Assembly: GCA_021464415.1 (NCBI GenBank)
Contig: CM038468.1
Span: forward strand, 28,570,969-28,634,968
Origin: Lonicera japonica
Lineage: Eukaryota; Streptophyta; Magnoliopsida; Dipsacales; Caprifoliaceae
Direction of reading: 5' to 3'
Length of the DNA stretch: 64,000 nucleotides
The notes under the pieces were generated by a model. The model searched no databases. It worked only from the letters and a program-made list of their open reading frames with translations, and was not told the origin of the DNA. Position numbers and translations under genes: made by a program. The number at the start of each line of letters is the position of its first letter. Within the stretch, counting starts at the first letter, position 1. Shown here one piece after another: positions 25,321-38,009 of the stretch.

Positions 25321-28300
25321 CTGTAGAGAGAACAAGTGGCGAAGCTAGGAATTCTATCAACGGGGGGCGAAATTTGGCCTTAAATCAACACACACTAAAT
25401 CATATTTAAAGTCATAAAATTTGAATGCAAACATAATAGTATTAATAATAATAGTTCATACAATTCAATTAACAAGTGATGAAACGGTGTATAACAAGTG
25501 GTGAAATGGTGGAAAAAAAGAAGAAAGAAACGAAGCAGTCAAGCAGCATCTGGGGTGGTCTGTGTGGCAGAGAAGAGAAAGAGAATGGATTAATAATTAG
25601 GGTTTTTCTTTTTAAGTTTGCTATTTACAAATGGTTCCTAAAGTTTCTGCACCTTACAATTATGCCCCCTCAAGTTTATTTTTATGCATCTAACTCTTTA
25701 AAAAAAAAAAAAAATTAATCTGCCCCAAACCAAGGGGGGGCACTTGGCCCCCTGCCCCTACATACCTTCGCCCCCGGAGAGAACCAAGAAAATGTCAGAA
25801 GTTAACTTAGCAACGAAAAATTAGAAAACACCAAGTTAGATATAGCCAAGATTCCTACCAACATTGTTACTCACGCGCCTCCTAATTTTCATAAATTCCC
25901 TTCTTCCCACGAACCCACAATAATCACCATACTTTCATAATACCATTTCTCCAACTTAGTTAAACCCTTAACCAAATTTGGAGCCCCAATTTAAGCTATA
26001 AAGTAGTATCTTGAACGTCTTTTGGACAATGGCAAAGGGTGTAACACCAAAATATCTCCCTAACGGCCAAGTTCACGCCCGGCAGCTTGATCAACGCAGA
26101 ACAACTTAAAACTACCCTTACCCTATTTGAACTCAGTTAGCACAAGGCTATGTTACATCGCTTAAGGACCTCGCAAAAGTGGTGGTCCAAGGGTAATTTT
26201 AGCCTTGCCTGCTCAAATAAAACCCTTACCCCATTATACTTTTTTTACCAGTTTGTAATCTCTACTAATGTCAATAAAAATTATCACCAGCTTCACCAGA
26301 GGACTGACATAAACCAGACCTATATCCATTGACTGGGAGAATCGTCCTTGCCAAAAATTTGTGTATTCTTCCAATTTATTTACTTTCTTTCACTTATTTA
26401 CAAATTTGCTTGGGAGCAACATTTCTTATCCGAAAGATTTGTTAACCATACATATTTATACAATGATGTAATATAAACGAATTATTTGGCTCTAATCATG
26501 CAATACAATTAATCCCATTAACTAGTTGCAATTATTTTTTAATAGCATATGATACAAAACTACGTTTATCTATTGGTGGGAAAGTGATCATTTGTAATAC
26601 TTTGAATTTTTTGTCCGAAAGTGTTTTTACGTTTTAATTGAGTTACTCAACTTATATATATTAATCTATGTCAAACGTACTATCAATATTAATTAAAAAA
26701 AGACTTTCTATCTCAATCTTTAGAAAAACTGTGGAAAAAAAAATCTTTGGAAAAACAACCTACACATTCAACAATATAATATTTAATGTCTTGTGTATTT
26801 TAAGGATTCAAAAATCATTTCCTTTTATTTTGCTAAAAAAAAAACAAAACTCATTCCTCTTTACTCTATTCATAGAGAGACGACATTCTCTTTCGGTCTC
26901 CTATATTTTACAACCACCGTGAACCATAATAAATTATCGATTTTCTTAATTCAAAAACCAACATGGACCGAGCTGTATAATAAAATGATAGGGAAAAAAT
27001 AGGGCCCCGTCCCTCTTTCTTGAATTTTTTATCGTACCATACATAACTTCTTCTTTTTTAATAGTTTGCGGTCCCTGTGATTATAATAACTGGTTATTCA
27101 AATACGGTAACTGGTTACTCAATTCAAGCTACGGAACTACGGTAATCTATATTTGTTCGGTTATGGAACTAAAGTAACTTGAATTTTTCCGGTCAACCAA
27201 TTACCATAACTTGTATTTCTCAAGTTACTCAACTATAATATATAGGGACGTGAGTCTTTGCCAGATGCAGTTTCATAGCCTAAAAGTTGAACGGCACCGC
27301 AAGCTAAACAATTTCAATGACAAGGAACGCCCACTAAGAAGCCCAATAAATCGGTTCCCCTCAATTAAACCCTTTTTTTGTTTCCCTTTCGGTTTGGAAA
27401 CGTTGAGGGATTTACATTTGCAAAGGAGGAACGCGCATGGGTGTCCTTTTGGGATTGATTAATAAGTACACAAAATATATATAGATTCTATATTAAACTC
27501 CAAGACATAAAACTTAAAATTAATTAACAATGAATTAAGTCATACCATATAATCTTATACTCGATTGATAGTGTTATTACGACTTTGATAATTTTTAAGT
27601 AAATGCTATCATTAATTTCAACTTATTTTCAATACATAAATTCTTTGTTACACAATGTTATTAATTTATAATAAATGAGTGGACCGTTGCCTTTTTATTT
27701 TCTTCTTTGAATATTGGTAGGATGGATCCATGATGTTTCCTCTAATCTTGTAGATTTGTTTGTATTTGAAGTGGTATCTAGCTATGAAATTTCTTGAGGT
27801 TTTTTGTTGACCAAAATCTCCTATACTAGTATGTATTCACATTAATCTTGGCCACGGTAAGAGAAATAAATAAATTTAAATAAATAATTAAATTGGTAAT
27901 AAATTCAACTCCATCGTGATAATAAAAATAATTATTGGTTAAACAAGTTAACAACATGGAAAAGATACAATTAAGGGAGTATTTCACAACAGTTGTGGCT
28001 GATACATACAAAGTATAAGTAAATGAGTGTAAGCTTAACCAGTATTAATTCTCTAATAAGAAAAACAAAAATGAAAAAAAAGAAGAAGAAGAAGAAGTAG
28101 TTTCGTTAGCTGTTAATTTTTATTTTTTGTTATATATATATGAAATTTTTATTGAAAATCCAGCACTCAACATAACCGAGGCATGCCCCTGATTCAAGTT
28201 TTACACGTTATTTCTTAATATCCGACAGGATTACACATTGTTTGTCTCATGTATTCATTTCTTAAAAACTGGATTAAAAAGTCCAAAAAATGTTCAACTC

Positions 28301-28330
28301 AAGGACCGGATCCTAATGTTTTCTTTCAAG
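25321..28330. other. Intergenic DNA, no gene recognised
   Basis: The stretch 25335-25790 opens with gtggcgaagctaggaatt and closes with acataccttcgcccccgg, inverted short words that could bound a small element. It also contains a G7 run at 25732-25738. 26340-28330 is AT-rich, with a GAA microsatellite at 28080-28098, and holds nothing I can name. Confidence 0.35.
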
Positions 28331-28337
28331 ATTCGCA

Positions 28338-29395
28338 TTACATTATGCATCGAAGCTTTTTAAAAGTCGTGCTACCAATCCTAACAACAGAGCGGCTTGT
28401 ATTTATGATGACATTATAACGCAAATATACGAGAACTATAAGTTTGCAAAATGAAATTTGAAGTGATCGAAATATACGGTAAATACCTTCATGTTGCTTG
28501 ATATAAATGTAATTGATTCTGAAACGGTAGGTTTCAAGGCATTGATCGAGAGACTGATTAGAATTGAAGGCATTTTTTAAGGTGAGAGAAGAAGATCCGA
28601 GCTTCAATTCAAGTGGTTTCATCTTCAAGTCTCTTCGAGCAGTGATCTTAACGCACTGTAACTAGAGTCACCAGATTTCACGCAAATCTCTAAGAACTTG
28701 TTGTTAGAAAATGGGTATTAGAAAACACATTTTCTACCATTTTGAGGGCAAAATTGTAATAAGACTTTGCACTCGGATGTGAAAGTTCTTAATATATTCG
28801 TGTTCTCCTACGTGAGTACATTGAAATCGTGTATTTACATGCTCAAAATGGTTAAGTGGTGAATGAGTAATTGTCACTCAAAGTGAGCAAGTTGAAATAG
28901 AAAAATGCAATGAAAGTGGGAAGTCCCACATAGGAAAAGTGGAAAAAATTCTATGGCTTTATAACTAAGCTCATGAAAATGCCTTATTGAATGATGCAAG
29001 ATAAGAGGCTCTTTCTCGCGCACACAGGCGCAGGGGGGGTGCAAATGATGGACCGAAATAAGCCTAGAACCATGGTGGCTCATGTGTGCCCGCACCTGCG
29101 GACACGAATGCCGGACCAAAAAGCGAGCCTTGTGCGGGCTAAGATTTTGCACTCGCTTAATGGTCAGTTTTATTTTGTTTAATGGCCATTATTCCCGATT
29201 GAATTAAAAAAGGAGATTCTGTCTCATTCCAATTGACACAACCATAATTCGACAATTCAAAAATTTCCTCTCCATTGAACCTCCTTCGCTTTTGTTCTAG
29301 CTTGTAAAGTTTCTAACACTTGTCTGCTGAACCAAACAACGCCTTTGTTACAACTAAGAATCCTGCATAAGAAAACAAAGCAATATATTAGATAA
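28338..29395 (-). pseudogene. Exon-like gene fragment split by a solo LTR
   Basis: Removing the solo LTR at 28702-29318 and one copy of its 5-bp duplication leaves a minus-strand stretch. It begins after a good acceptor (ttttcttatgcag, near 29362) and reads LVVTKALFGSADKFLEICV, then SSYSALRSLLEET and a stop. A second open piece follows from about 28628 (start MKMKPLELKLGSSSLTLKNA). An acceptor followed by a plausible amphipathic protein segment suggests one or two exons of a host gene, either captured or left behind. I do not recognise the gene. Confidence 0.3.
28702..29318. mobile_element. Solo LTR, 617 bp, with 5-bp target duplication
   Basis: It starts TGTTAGAAA and ends TTTCTAACA, perfect inverted termini with TG/CA ends. 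It is flanked by cttgt at 28697-28701 and cttgt at 29319-29323. Inside are aagtcccacataggaaaag and a tttataact TATA-like word about 25 bp on, as in many plant Copia LTRs. No primer-binding site, polypurine tract or coding region is attached. It is therefore what remains after recombination between the two LTRs of a complete element. Confidence 0.88.
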
Positions 29396-29640
29396 AGGGG
29401 CTATTTCACCCATAACTAAATAATTGGATGCTCAAAATTCTAATATGGTATCAGAGGAAAGTCATACACACAAATCAAAATTCCAACGGCCATACATACT
29501 TCGCGTCACCCCACATAAACAGTTCATGTATTATGCTCAAAATTATGTCACATATGAGGAAGCAATATATAAGATGGACGAGCTACTCCACCCATAGCCA
29601 ATTGGTTTTGGGTTCGATGCTCCAAACTCTAATGTCCTTC
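29395..29640 (+). repeat. Repeated LTR-tail-like sequence with PBS-like word
   Basis: The segments 29395-29450 and 29570-29635 are related: (g)gctatttcacccataac/gctactccacccatagcc, aattgg, gatgctc(c)aaa and tctaat(a/g)t. The first is followed by atggtatcagagg (about 29446-29458), a match to the initiator-Met tRNA primer-binding site. This resembles the end of an LTR plus PBS, duplicated, but no gag or pol follows. Confidence 0.4.
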
Positions 29641-29730
29641 ACTACCATTGTAATTGGATTTGCTCTGATTCCCAAAACACAATGGAAGAATGAGAGAGGG
29701 AGGAGGATGTTCCTGGTCTTTTTATAAACT

Positions 29731-30050
29731 GGCCTTGTTTGGTTCGCGGAAGGGAAATCAATTCTCATCTTTCCCATGAGGTTGGGAAACTAAAGTTCCC
29801 ATCATGTTTCATTTCTTGTGTTTGGTAAAACATAGAAAGTATTTAGGTAGGGGTATTGTTGTCCAAAGTTTTTGTAATAAATGCTAGGAAATAATAAGGG
29901 AAAATCAATCCCATGGGTTTTAAGAGGAATGACTTTACCCCTACTTTCCCCTCCTTCAAGAAAGTGTTTCTAGAATTTGTGCTTACCAAACAAAGAAAAG
30001 GAAATACTTTCCTTTCCAAGAGTGCTCAAATCCGCGAACCAAATGATGCC
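29731..30050 (+). mobile_element. ~320-bp MITE, family B, copy 2
   Basis: The best preserved copy begins ggccttgtttggttcgcgga and ends tccgcgaaccaaatgatgcc, with an 11-bp perfect inverted core (tggttcgcgga). Its interior matches copies 1 and 3. The flanks (act / taa) do not match each other, so the target duplication is not settled. It is a non-autonomous DNA transposon with no coding sequence. Confidence 0.8.
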
Positions 30051-31115
30051 TAAAGGCTAAAGGTTGACACAAAATATTAGTAATATAATTAAAAAATAGA
30101 AAGTGTGAATATTGACTGATGGTGTCAAAATCTAGGAGTAGATAATTAACCAATCAATAAGTGAATATCGGTGAATAAAAAATAAATGCGGCGCAATGAT
30201 GAACACATGATATTTTTTTTAAGGTAGTTTCCTCCGGTAGCGCTTATGCTATTTCAGTGGTACGTCCTCCTTTTGTGCGTGCTTGCTTTGTATTAGCTCA
30301 AAGGCGATTAATTTGGAAGGTAATACAAGCTACCAACTTCTCTCTCTCTCTATAATTTTTTTAATTCTATTTATAAGTATAGAATTAGGATTACAAATAT
30401 TTCAACAGAATAAATAATAAACTGTGTAGGAGAGATGGTGTATAAAGGTTGTTGGTATTTTTTGGAGTATAAAAATATAGAGTATAAGACCCTTCTATTT
30501 TTTGGGGTATGAAAATAGAGAGTATATGACTCTTCTATTTTTTCTTGAATTGGCTTGTATTTATATTGCCAATGGCTTTATATCTCTTTGATGAGATGGA
30601 TGAATCTTAGATAAGAAGAATTGTGTGTTTTTGTTGTGTCTAGATTGTAGAAAGATGATATTTTGGTCGAATGAATGAGGAGAAGTATTTATAGGTAAAA
30701 TCTAGAATGGTAAAAAAGTAAATTTGATGAAGATGAGGGGCAAAAAGGTAATTTTACAAAGGTGAGTGGATGTAAGTGGAATTTGAGTGGAAGTTAATGG
30801 AGGTGAGTGGAATTTGAGTGGAACTTAATGGAGATGGGTGGAATTTGAGTGGAGTTGAGTGGGATTTTAGTGGAGGTAAAAATGAGATTTTACCGGGGTA
30901 AAAATGGGATTTTACCGGAGGTAAAAAAATGTTGAATTACCTTTGTAGGCCAATGGTAAAATTAGTATTTAACCCCATCATTGACACACCATAAAAATTT
31001 TGTAACACTTTAGCACACATAAAACATTACAAAAGATCTCATAAAAAAGTTTTTTAAAATATTATTTTAGAGTGTGAGAATATTTTTATAGAGTGACAAT
31101 AATTACACCCATAAA
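30051..31115. other. Intergenic DNA with short minisatellite-like repeats
   Basis: A ~60-bp unit ending cttctattttttgg/tcttg is repeated at 30460-30545. From 30760 to 30930 short G-rich words (gtggaatttgagtgga, ggaggtgagtgg, ggtaaaaatgggattttacc) repeat in a decayed minisatellite. There is no gene. Confidence 0.55.
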
Positions 31116-31124
31116 AAACTTAAA

Positions 31125-34100
31125 GGGTGATTTGTACTTAGGTACCCAAAGTTTTACTGTAATTGGACTTTAGTACCCATTTTTTTACTTATTGGTATCT
31201 TGGTATCCATTATCAGTTTAATAGGTACTTTGGTATCCATTTTTTACTTTTCCGTCAGTTGACTGTTTGAACCCGTTAAATCAATGATAAATGTGACATG
31301 TTATACCTAAATTGACCTTATGTACTTTAACCAAAACACACCCATCTCTCCCATTTGCTTCAACAACAACCCCCCCCCCCCCCCCCCCCCACAAAATACG
31401 ATCAAAGCAAAAAACAAAAAAAAACTAGTTTCATTATAACTCTTCCAATCACCAATTTACACCAAAAATCACTTACGATGACTTGAGATATTTGTTCCAC
31501 AAACCCGTGACGTCTGTATTTACAAGCAATTTACACCATTATCGAAGGATAGCAGAAGCCATTGAAGGATTAGATCTGTTTGAGAAAGGATAGTGATAAT
31601 AGCAAAACAAGTATGTATGCTTGAAAATTAGGGTTTATAAGTGTACTATAGACGTGATAGCGTATAATTTTTTATTATATAGTGTTTATAAATTAGGGCT
31701 TATTTTTCGAAAATTTGTTCTTATGCAAATGATTATGTGCATTTTTGTTTGATTGTGTGAATATATTAGTTTGATTCTTGGCATATTCGTTTGATTATTA
31801 GCACATGAGAGGAAAAAAATTAGGGTTTGTGGTCTTAAATGTTGGTTAAATTACAGCACGTGGTCCCAAATATGTTGTTTTTTATTATTATATGTTTAAT
31901 TGTTATTGTACTTTCTTTTTGCCACATTATTCCCATGCATGCAAAACAATTTCAAGAATATGGGAAAACCGAATGCTCCTTTCAGAACACCAAGAAAAAA
32001 CACACCAAACCCCTCAATCATTTGCAGAAGATCACCTAGACTTGGGAGAAAATGAAATTGCCCTTCAGCTGTGATTCAGAACACCCTATTTCATTATCTG
32101 ATGATGAACCACAATTCCCTGAGAATGAACCTCCAGAAACAAATGAACCACAACCTCTAGAAACAAATAAACCATAAGCTACACAAACAAATTAACCACT
32201 TGACTTTGGACTATCTGATCCTGAGGAATACATGTCAGTAGATAAAAGGGAAAAGTTTAATAGAATAATGTGATGTATATTTGCCTAGGTTTGATAGTGA
32301 AATGTGTATGGTACCTGTGTTTGATAGTCAAGTGTCAATGAATGACTTTGGACCTAGTGAGGGAAGCACACCAATTATGGGGTTTGATGTTCCATTAAGT
32401 GCCTTAGACCCAACATTTGGACTAGATGATTTGCATGCTGGAGAGGATTACCATAGTATATATTCTACTGATAGTAATGATGATGATAGGCAAAGTAATA
32501 GGTTTGAGAAATAGGATTGGGATAGATATGAGGCTGATGCAGATAATGGTAGTGGTGATGATAGTATTGATGGTGATTATGAGGCACTGAGGAGGATAAT
32601 GATGGTAGTACTAAAGATGAGGGCATTGAAGGTAGTAATATTGAGGTAGAAACTGAGGGGGAACATGCTCATGTTAAGGAGTTTGCTCAAGAAACTAAGA
32701 ATGTGTATAAAGAAAATGATGATAGTGAAACTGATGAATTAAGTGAGAAAGAACCAAATGAGGATTTTGAGATTTATGAGAAGATGGAATGGAATATAAT
32801 GGCAGATTGTAGGGAGTTCATGAGGAAGCATGCCATAACCAAAAAGTTTGAGTATAAGCAAAGAAAAAACAATAAGTTACAAATAGATTTACATTGTAAA
32901 GTTCCAAGGTGCAAATGTAAAGTTTGGTGAGAAAGTTGCCACATGAGCTCATAGTTAGGTTGAGAAAGTATGTGAGCCGACACACTTGTAAGAGTGATGA
33001 TAAATGTAAGAATTCTATAGCAAATGCTAAATGGATTGTCGGTGAGATAGATAATGATATAAGAAACCACAAGTTTTTTAAGATATAATAACTAAGATTT
33101 GGAGCAAACATGGGGTGAAAATTAACTATAATTCTGTATATAATGCCAAACTTAAATGTCATGAAAACATTTATGGTAAGTATGATGAAAGCTATAAGCT
33201 ATATCTAGAGATATGTAGGCAAATTCTCGAGAAGAATCTTGGAAGTGTGGCTGAGTGGTTTAGGCATCTAGTTAATAACAAGTTTGTGGGTTGTTGTATT
33301 GCTTTAAAGGCATCATTAAATGGTTGTAGGCCATTTATTGGGCTTGATGGGGCTTTCTTAAAGGGTAAATATGGTGGGCAATGTTATATGCAATTTCTCT
33401 AGATGGGAACAATGGGTTATTTCCAGTAGCCATGTATGTAACAAGGAGAGAGACATATGACTCATGGGCCTAATTTCGTCAAATATTGAAACCTCACCTG
33501 ATACAACACAAGGACACAATAACTTTCGTGTCAGATAGATGTAAAGGATTGTTAGCTGCTGTGAAAGATGTTTTTCCTAGAAGTCCACACAGGCATTGTT
33601 TAAGTCATGTGTATAAAAATTTCAAAGCAAAGCACAACGGTAAGCATATGTAACACTTGAGTTAGGGGCAACTAAGTCTCATAAGATAGAAGAGCATGAG
33701 AGGTGGATGAAGCAGATTCATAAGGATGATTTAGAGGCTTTTAAGTGGTTATATAGTGATGACAATGACAAACAAAGTTAGGTGAGGGCTTACGTTGACA
33801 TTATATGTAAGTGTGAGCACAACACTAAAAATTTCTCTGAATCCTTCAACAAGATAATTCTTGATCTGAGGGACATGCCACTAGTGAGACTGGTTGGGAA
33901 GTTTCAAAACATGGTGATGTCTTAAATGTATAGGAGGAGGGTGAAAGCAAGGGATGGGATGGGTGAAAAAGTGGTTATTCCTAGGGTTAATAAGCAAATT
34001 GAGAAGCTGAAGAAGTAGTATAAATACTACACTACAGATGGGACAACTGATTGGATGTATCTATCAATTAATAAGCATGAGGTTAGTTGGACAGTTGACT

Positions 34101-36297
34101 TGAGGGTGCAAGAATGTAGTTGTAAACAATGGCAAATAAGTGGGATTACTTGTGTGCATGCCATGTGTGTTATACTACCAATGATGGAGCAATGGGAGAA
34201 GTAAGTATCGTTTTGCTTTTCATTTAGTCAAGTCATTTCATCTTAAAGGCATCACTTACTAACCAAATTAAATGTTCTTTTTTTTTTTTATCTCAGGTAC
34301 TGCAATCGTTATTTAACTATTGATACTTACAAAAGAACATATGAAAGCTACATAGTTCCATTTAAGGATTCCAAATATTGGAAAGATGTTGTTTTACTTT
34401 ACTGTTGTTTTCAGTTGTTTATTTTTTTTTCATTTAGTGAAACTATCATTACTTTCTTTTTATTATAATTTCAGCCCCAACAAAAGGTCCTTCCTCCACC
34501 ACTTTATATGCCAGCCTCCTGGGAGACCTAGAAACAACAGAATAAAAGGAAGAGATGATGTAGTGCCAAAAAAGAGCAATGGGAGGAAGAAATGTAGCAA
34601 ATGTGGAAATTTGGGACACAACAAAAAGACTAGCAAAGGTTTAACAGCACCACAAGTTACCGATAATAAATATGATTTAATACACATACAAAAAACAATT
34701 ATAAACATTCCATTTATTACAATAATGACATGAAGAATGAGGACTGAGGCAGAAGATATGAAAGGTCCTTTCATACCAGTTGTTGCCATACCACATGCAC
34801 CAACAGTTAAAAGCACGGGCAGGGGTAAAGGAGCTGGAGCATCTAGAAGGGGAGGAAGTAGAGGAAGGGGCAGGGGTAGAACATTTTATCCACCCGCATC
34901 AAGGGCATTTAATCCAGCTTCAATGCCAACTCCATATATGGGCAACTACAACTATGCATAGGAATTAAATAGGTCAAACAGAAGTTTGCACATGTGAGTG
35001 TAACTTTTTTGTATTTTTTAGACTGAATGAACAAGCAGTTTTTTGGTACTTGTGTAGTGCATTTAGACTACCTTGTGTTTGTTACTGTGTAGTCTAAGTG
35101 TGGTGCCTTTAAGTTGAACTATCTTCTTTTGGTAATATGCAGTACATTTAGACTATTTTTTTTTTTGCTATTGTGTACTCCAAATGTAGTACATTATATA
35201 GGGTAGTCCTTTTTGTAACTACTAACTGTATTATTTCATTATTTATTACATTCAGTCACAATGCTTGCATAGGCTATTATCACATAAACTTCTATTACAA
35301 TATACATATTTTTAGGGAAACTTCATCTTTTTATCATATGTGTTACATAAATCATCTATATTGACCTCTATCTTCACCATTATATTACTTCTTACATCCT
35401 TCTCCATTGCATGCTTTAACCATTCGAAAATTCCACATTTAACACACTTAAAAAAAATTCACCTTTACTCCACTCTTTTGTTAACATCAATATCTTTCTC
35501 ACAACTTCGCAACCATTTGGACATACAGTTGCTTTTTAAGGGCAATTTTTAACCCAATGTCCACTTTATCCATAATGAAATCAACTGTTTGAACTACTTG
35601 CTTTTGCACTTGTTCCATGTGCTTTTTTCAGTTCAACCTCAACAATTGTATCTTCTAGCCATTTCCATGCACCACAACTTTAGTATTAGCACATTAAGAG
35701 CTTTTGTCCATAAGTTTCTTCCTATACAGATGTCACCATCATCATTATGCCATGACAATTTCCTTTTAAGTAATGGATGTAAACCCAGGGGTATTGTGAT
35801 GCTTTGTGGCCATATTTCTCACACATTTGGCATAGGTTATTCTGTTAAGAGCAAACAACACATAGTTATTATAATAGACTTTTAATTGCATTTGAGATGT
35901 TTTAAGTATGGTAGCTTATTACTTGGTTGCATTGACACTGCTCTTTTCCACCACCTCCCATTGTAGTGAACTGTTGCATTGAGATATATTGCAGTGTTTT
36001 TATGGTGTTTGGTGTTTGTATTTATAAGTAGATTGTATCTACAAACGGAAATATTTTGCTGCAAACGGTCATATTGCCTTTCTATTTACTTAGATGTGTA
36101 TTAAAAGTGCTCAGGGGTTTTTTGGTCTACTAAAATATGGACTTAACAGGACTTCATATCCTTTTGACGTAAAAGTGGAAAATGGATACCAAAGTACCTA
36201 TAAAACTGATAATGGGTACCAAGATACCAACACGTTAAAAAATGGGTACCAAAGTCCAATTATAGTACAACTTTGGGTACCTAAGTACAAATCACCC
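31125..36297 (+). mobile_element. Complete MULE (Mutator-like) transposon, decayed
   Basis: The 5173-bp element starts gggtgatttgtacttaggta and ends with the inverse (tacctaagtacaaatcaccc). The terminal inverted repeats run about 135 bp (31125-31258 and 36165-36297). Both sides carry the same 9-bp target duplication aaacttaaa (31116-31124 and 36298-36306), the length made by Mutator-type transposases. A transposase pseudogene fills the left two thirds. The right part (about 34980-36160) has no coding frame I recognise. Its right end lies 18 bp from a MITE of family B. Confidence 0.95.
32095..34720 (+). pseudogene. MuDR-type transposase pseudogene
   Basis: The pieces follow family order: an acidic N-terminus (32281-32760); a Mutator DNA-binding module (EWNIMADCREFMRKHAI then KLQIDLHCKVPRCKCKVW); the transposase core (FIGLDGAFLKGKYGGQ, then ITFVSDRCKGLLAAVKDVFP and HRHCLSHVYKNF); CEHNTKNFSESFNK; and a SWIM zinc finger (ECSCKQW ... 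CVHAMCV, 34115-34160). A GT-AG intron at 34200-34297 restores EKYCNRYLT. A C-terminal knuckle follows (CSKCGNLGHNKKTSK) in which the last Cys is Ser. Stops and frameshifts occur near 32940, 33400, 33650, 33780 and 34540, so no active enzyme is expected. Confidence 0.9.
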
Positions 36298-36323
36298 AAA
36301 CTTAAAAAAAAGTAAAGATTTAA

Positions 36324-36641
36324 GACCTCGTTTGGTTCATGGATTTGAGCACTCAAGAAAGGAAAGTATTTCATTTCTTTTGTTTGGTAAGCACAAATTC
36401 CGAAAACACTTTCCTGACGGAGCGGAAAGTAGGGAGTAAAGTCATTTTTCTCAAAACCCATGGGATTGATTTTCCCTTGTAATTTTCTAGCATTCACTAC
36501 AAAATTTTTGAACAACAAAACCCTTACCTAAATACTTTACATGCTTTATCAAACACAAGAAAAGGAAACTTGACAGTAACTTTAGTTTCCCACCTCCATG
36601 GGAAAGACAAAGGATTTGATTTTCCTTCCGTGAACCAAACT
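36324..36641 (-). mobile_element. ~318-bp MITE, family B, copy 3
   Basis: This is the inverse-orientation copy of 29731-30050. It starts gacctcgtttggttcatgga and ends tccgtgaaccaaact, with the shared interior (atgggattgattttccctt, gaaaacactttcctga). The flanks are taa on the left and tag on the right. It lies just beyond the right target duplication of the MULE. Confidence 0.78.
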
Positions 36642-36644
36642 TAG

Positions 36645-38009
36645 TAACATTGTAATTTAATATTTAGTAACACTTTTATTATTATTTACGGAGAATTTAT
36701 TTACATTTGTGATGGATTTTTTAACATGAAAAGACATTTTTGGATTGCCTGGCCTAATAAGTGTATTCAATTTTTCGTGTATGTTATTATTAATTTAGGA
36801 TATTATTATTAACATTGAAAATGAGTATTCTAGCACCTTAAATTATTAGGCCTATGTTGTCCACTAAGAAATAGTTTTTGAGTGTCCATAACTATTTCTT
36901 TAAATTATTAAGCCTATCTGTGATTTTTACACCTACTATCTATTTTTGGGATATATTTAAGATAATTTTTTTTCAATTTAATGCGGAAAAATTTAATACC
37001 TCAATAGAATCACGCTATTCTCTAATGCATAAGTCAATCAAATAAAAACATCATATTAATCTTAACATGAACATGATTTAGAACCAGTAAGAAGCAATCA
37101 CGAGTTGGAATCATATAAATATAAATAATATTAAAAAAAAAAGTAAAATCCAAATTCATGCAAATAAAGTTTATTCATTACAAATATAAAAATATACAGA
37201 AGTTGTAGGTGAAGTTGACATTCCAACAAGGCCTAAAGTCATTTGTTTTTGTTTTGTCTACATATGTTTCAAACTTTAATCCAACAGTTGTGAGTTCTTA
37301 GGGTCTCTTTAGTTGAGCTTATGAGTTGATTTTTTGAAAATCGTGAAAGTATGTTTAAAAATAAATTTAATTTTTATTTGAATTTTTTTTCAATCAATTC
37401 AAAAAAACTCATGAAAAAAACTCAAAAAATAATCACAATAGATCTTATTTTATAGATCTTGATGAGTAGTTTTCAAATATAATTTTTATCTAATTCCGGG
37501 TTTTTGATTTAAAGTTATTGTGTTTTAAAAATTTTATGAAAGAAAAAATAAAGTGAAATGAATTTTGAGAACTGTGAAAATAGAGTTGACTTTTGGTAAA
37601 AAACTAGATTTTAAGTTTCCAACCAAACATGGGCTTATATAGAAAAAACAATTCCATATTCTTGCATATTTTATAATTTTATATTTTTTATGAGGGTGTG
37701 GTTGTACCCAGTTTAAATACTCTTTATACTTTCAAATTTATGATAGCATTAACAGTGTTTCAGTGATCGCAATAACACTGAATTTAGCTCTGAGTTCGAC
37801 TCAGAACTTCTCAAGTTCAAATATCGGTAAATAAACTTTGTCGACTAATTCTCAGTGATCAGATATTACAGATTTGATTCTAGATATATCTTTAATAGTT
37901 CTTGTACGCGTTTAGTTTTATTTTGACCATAAGTTTTTAGAAAATATTTTTCACAAAAGATATTTAGTCTTAAAAATCCCAACTTTGATAGGATGTGTTG
38001 TGAACTACA
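36645..38009. other. AT-rich intergenic DNA, nothing recognised
   Basis: There is no open frame of note, no tRNA and no repeat shared with the rest of the window beyond short A/T words. Confidence 0.5.

Noticed and set aside
32774..33162. Minus-strand frames of 98 and 114 codons.
   Set aside because: They are antisense to the MULE transposase DNA-binding and core region.
33241..33275. Possible tRNA gene (ggctgagtggtttaggc).
   Set aside because: It lies in the MULE transposase core frame (VAEWFRH) and has no B box at the right distance.
36198..36518. 106-codon minus-strand frame.
   Set aside because: It spans the MULE terminal repeat and the neighbouring MITE; the frame is accidental.
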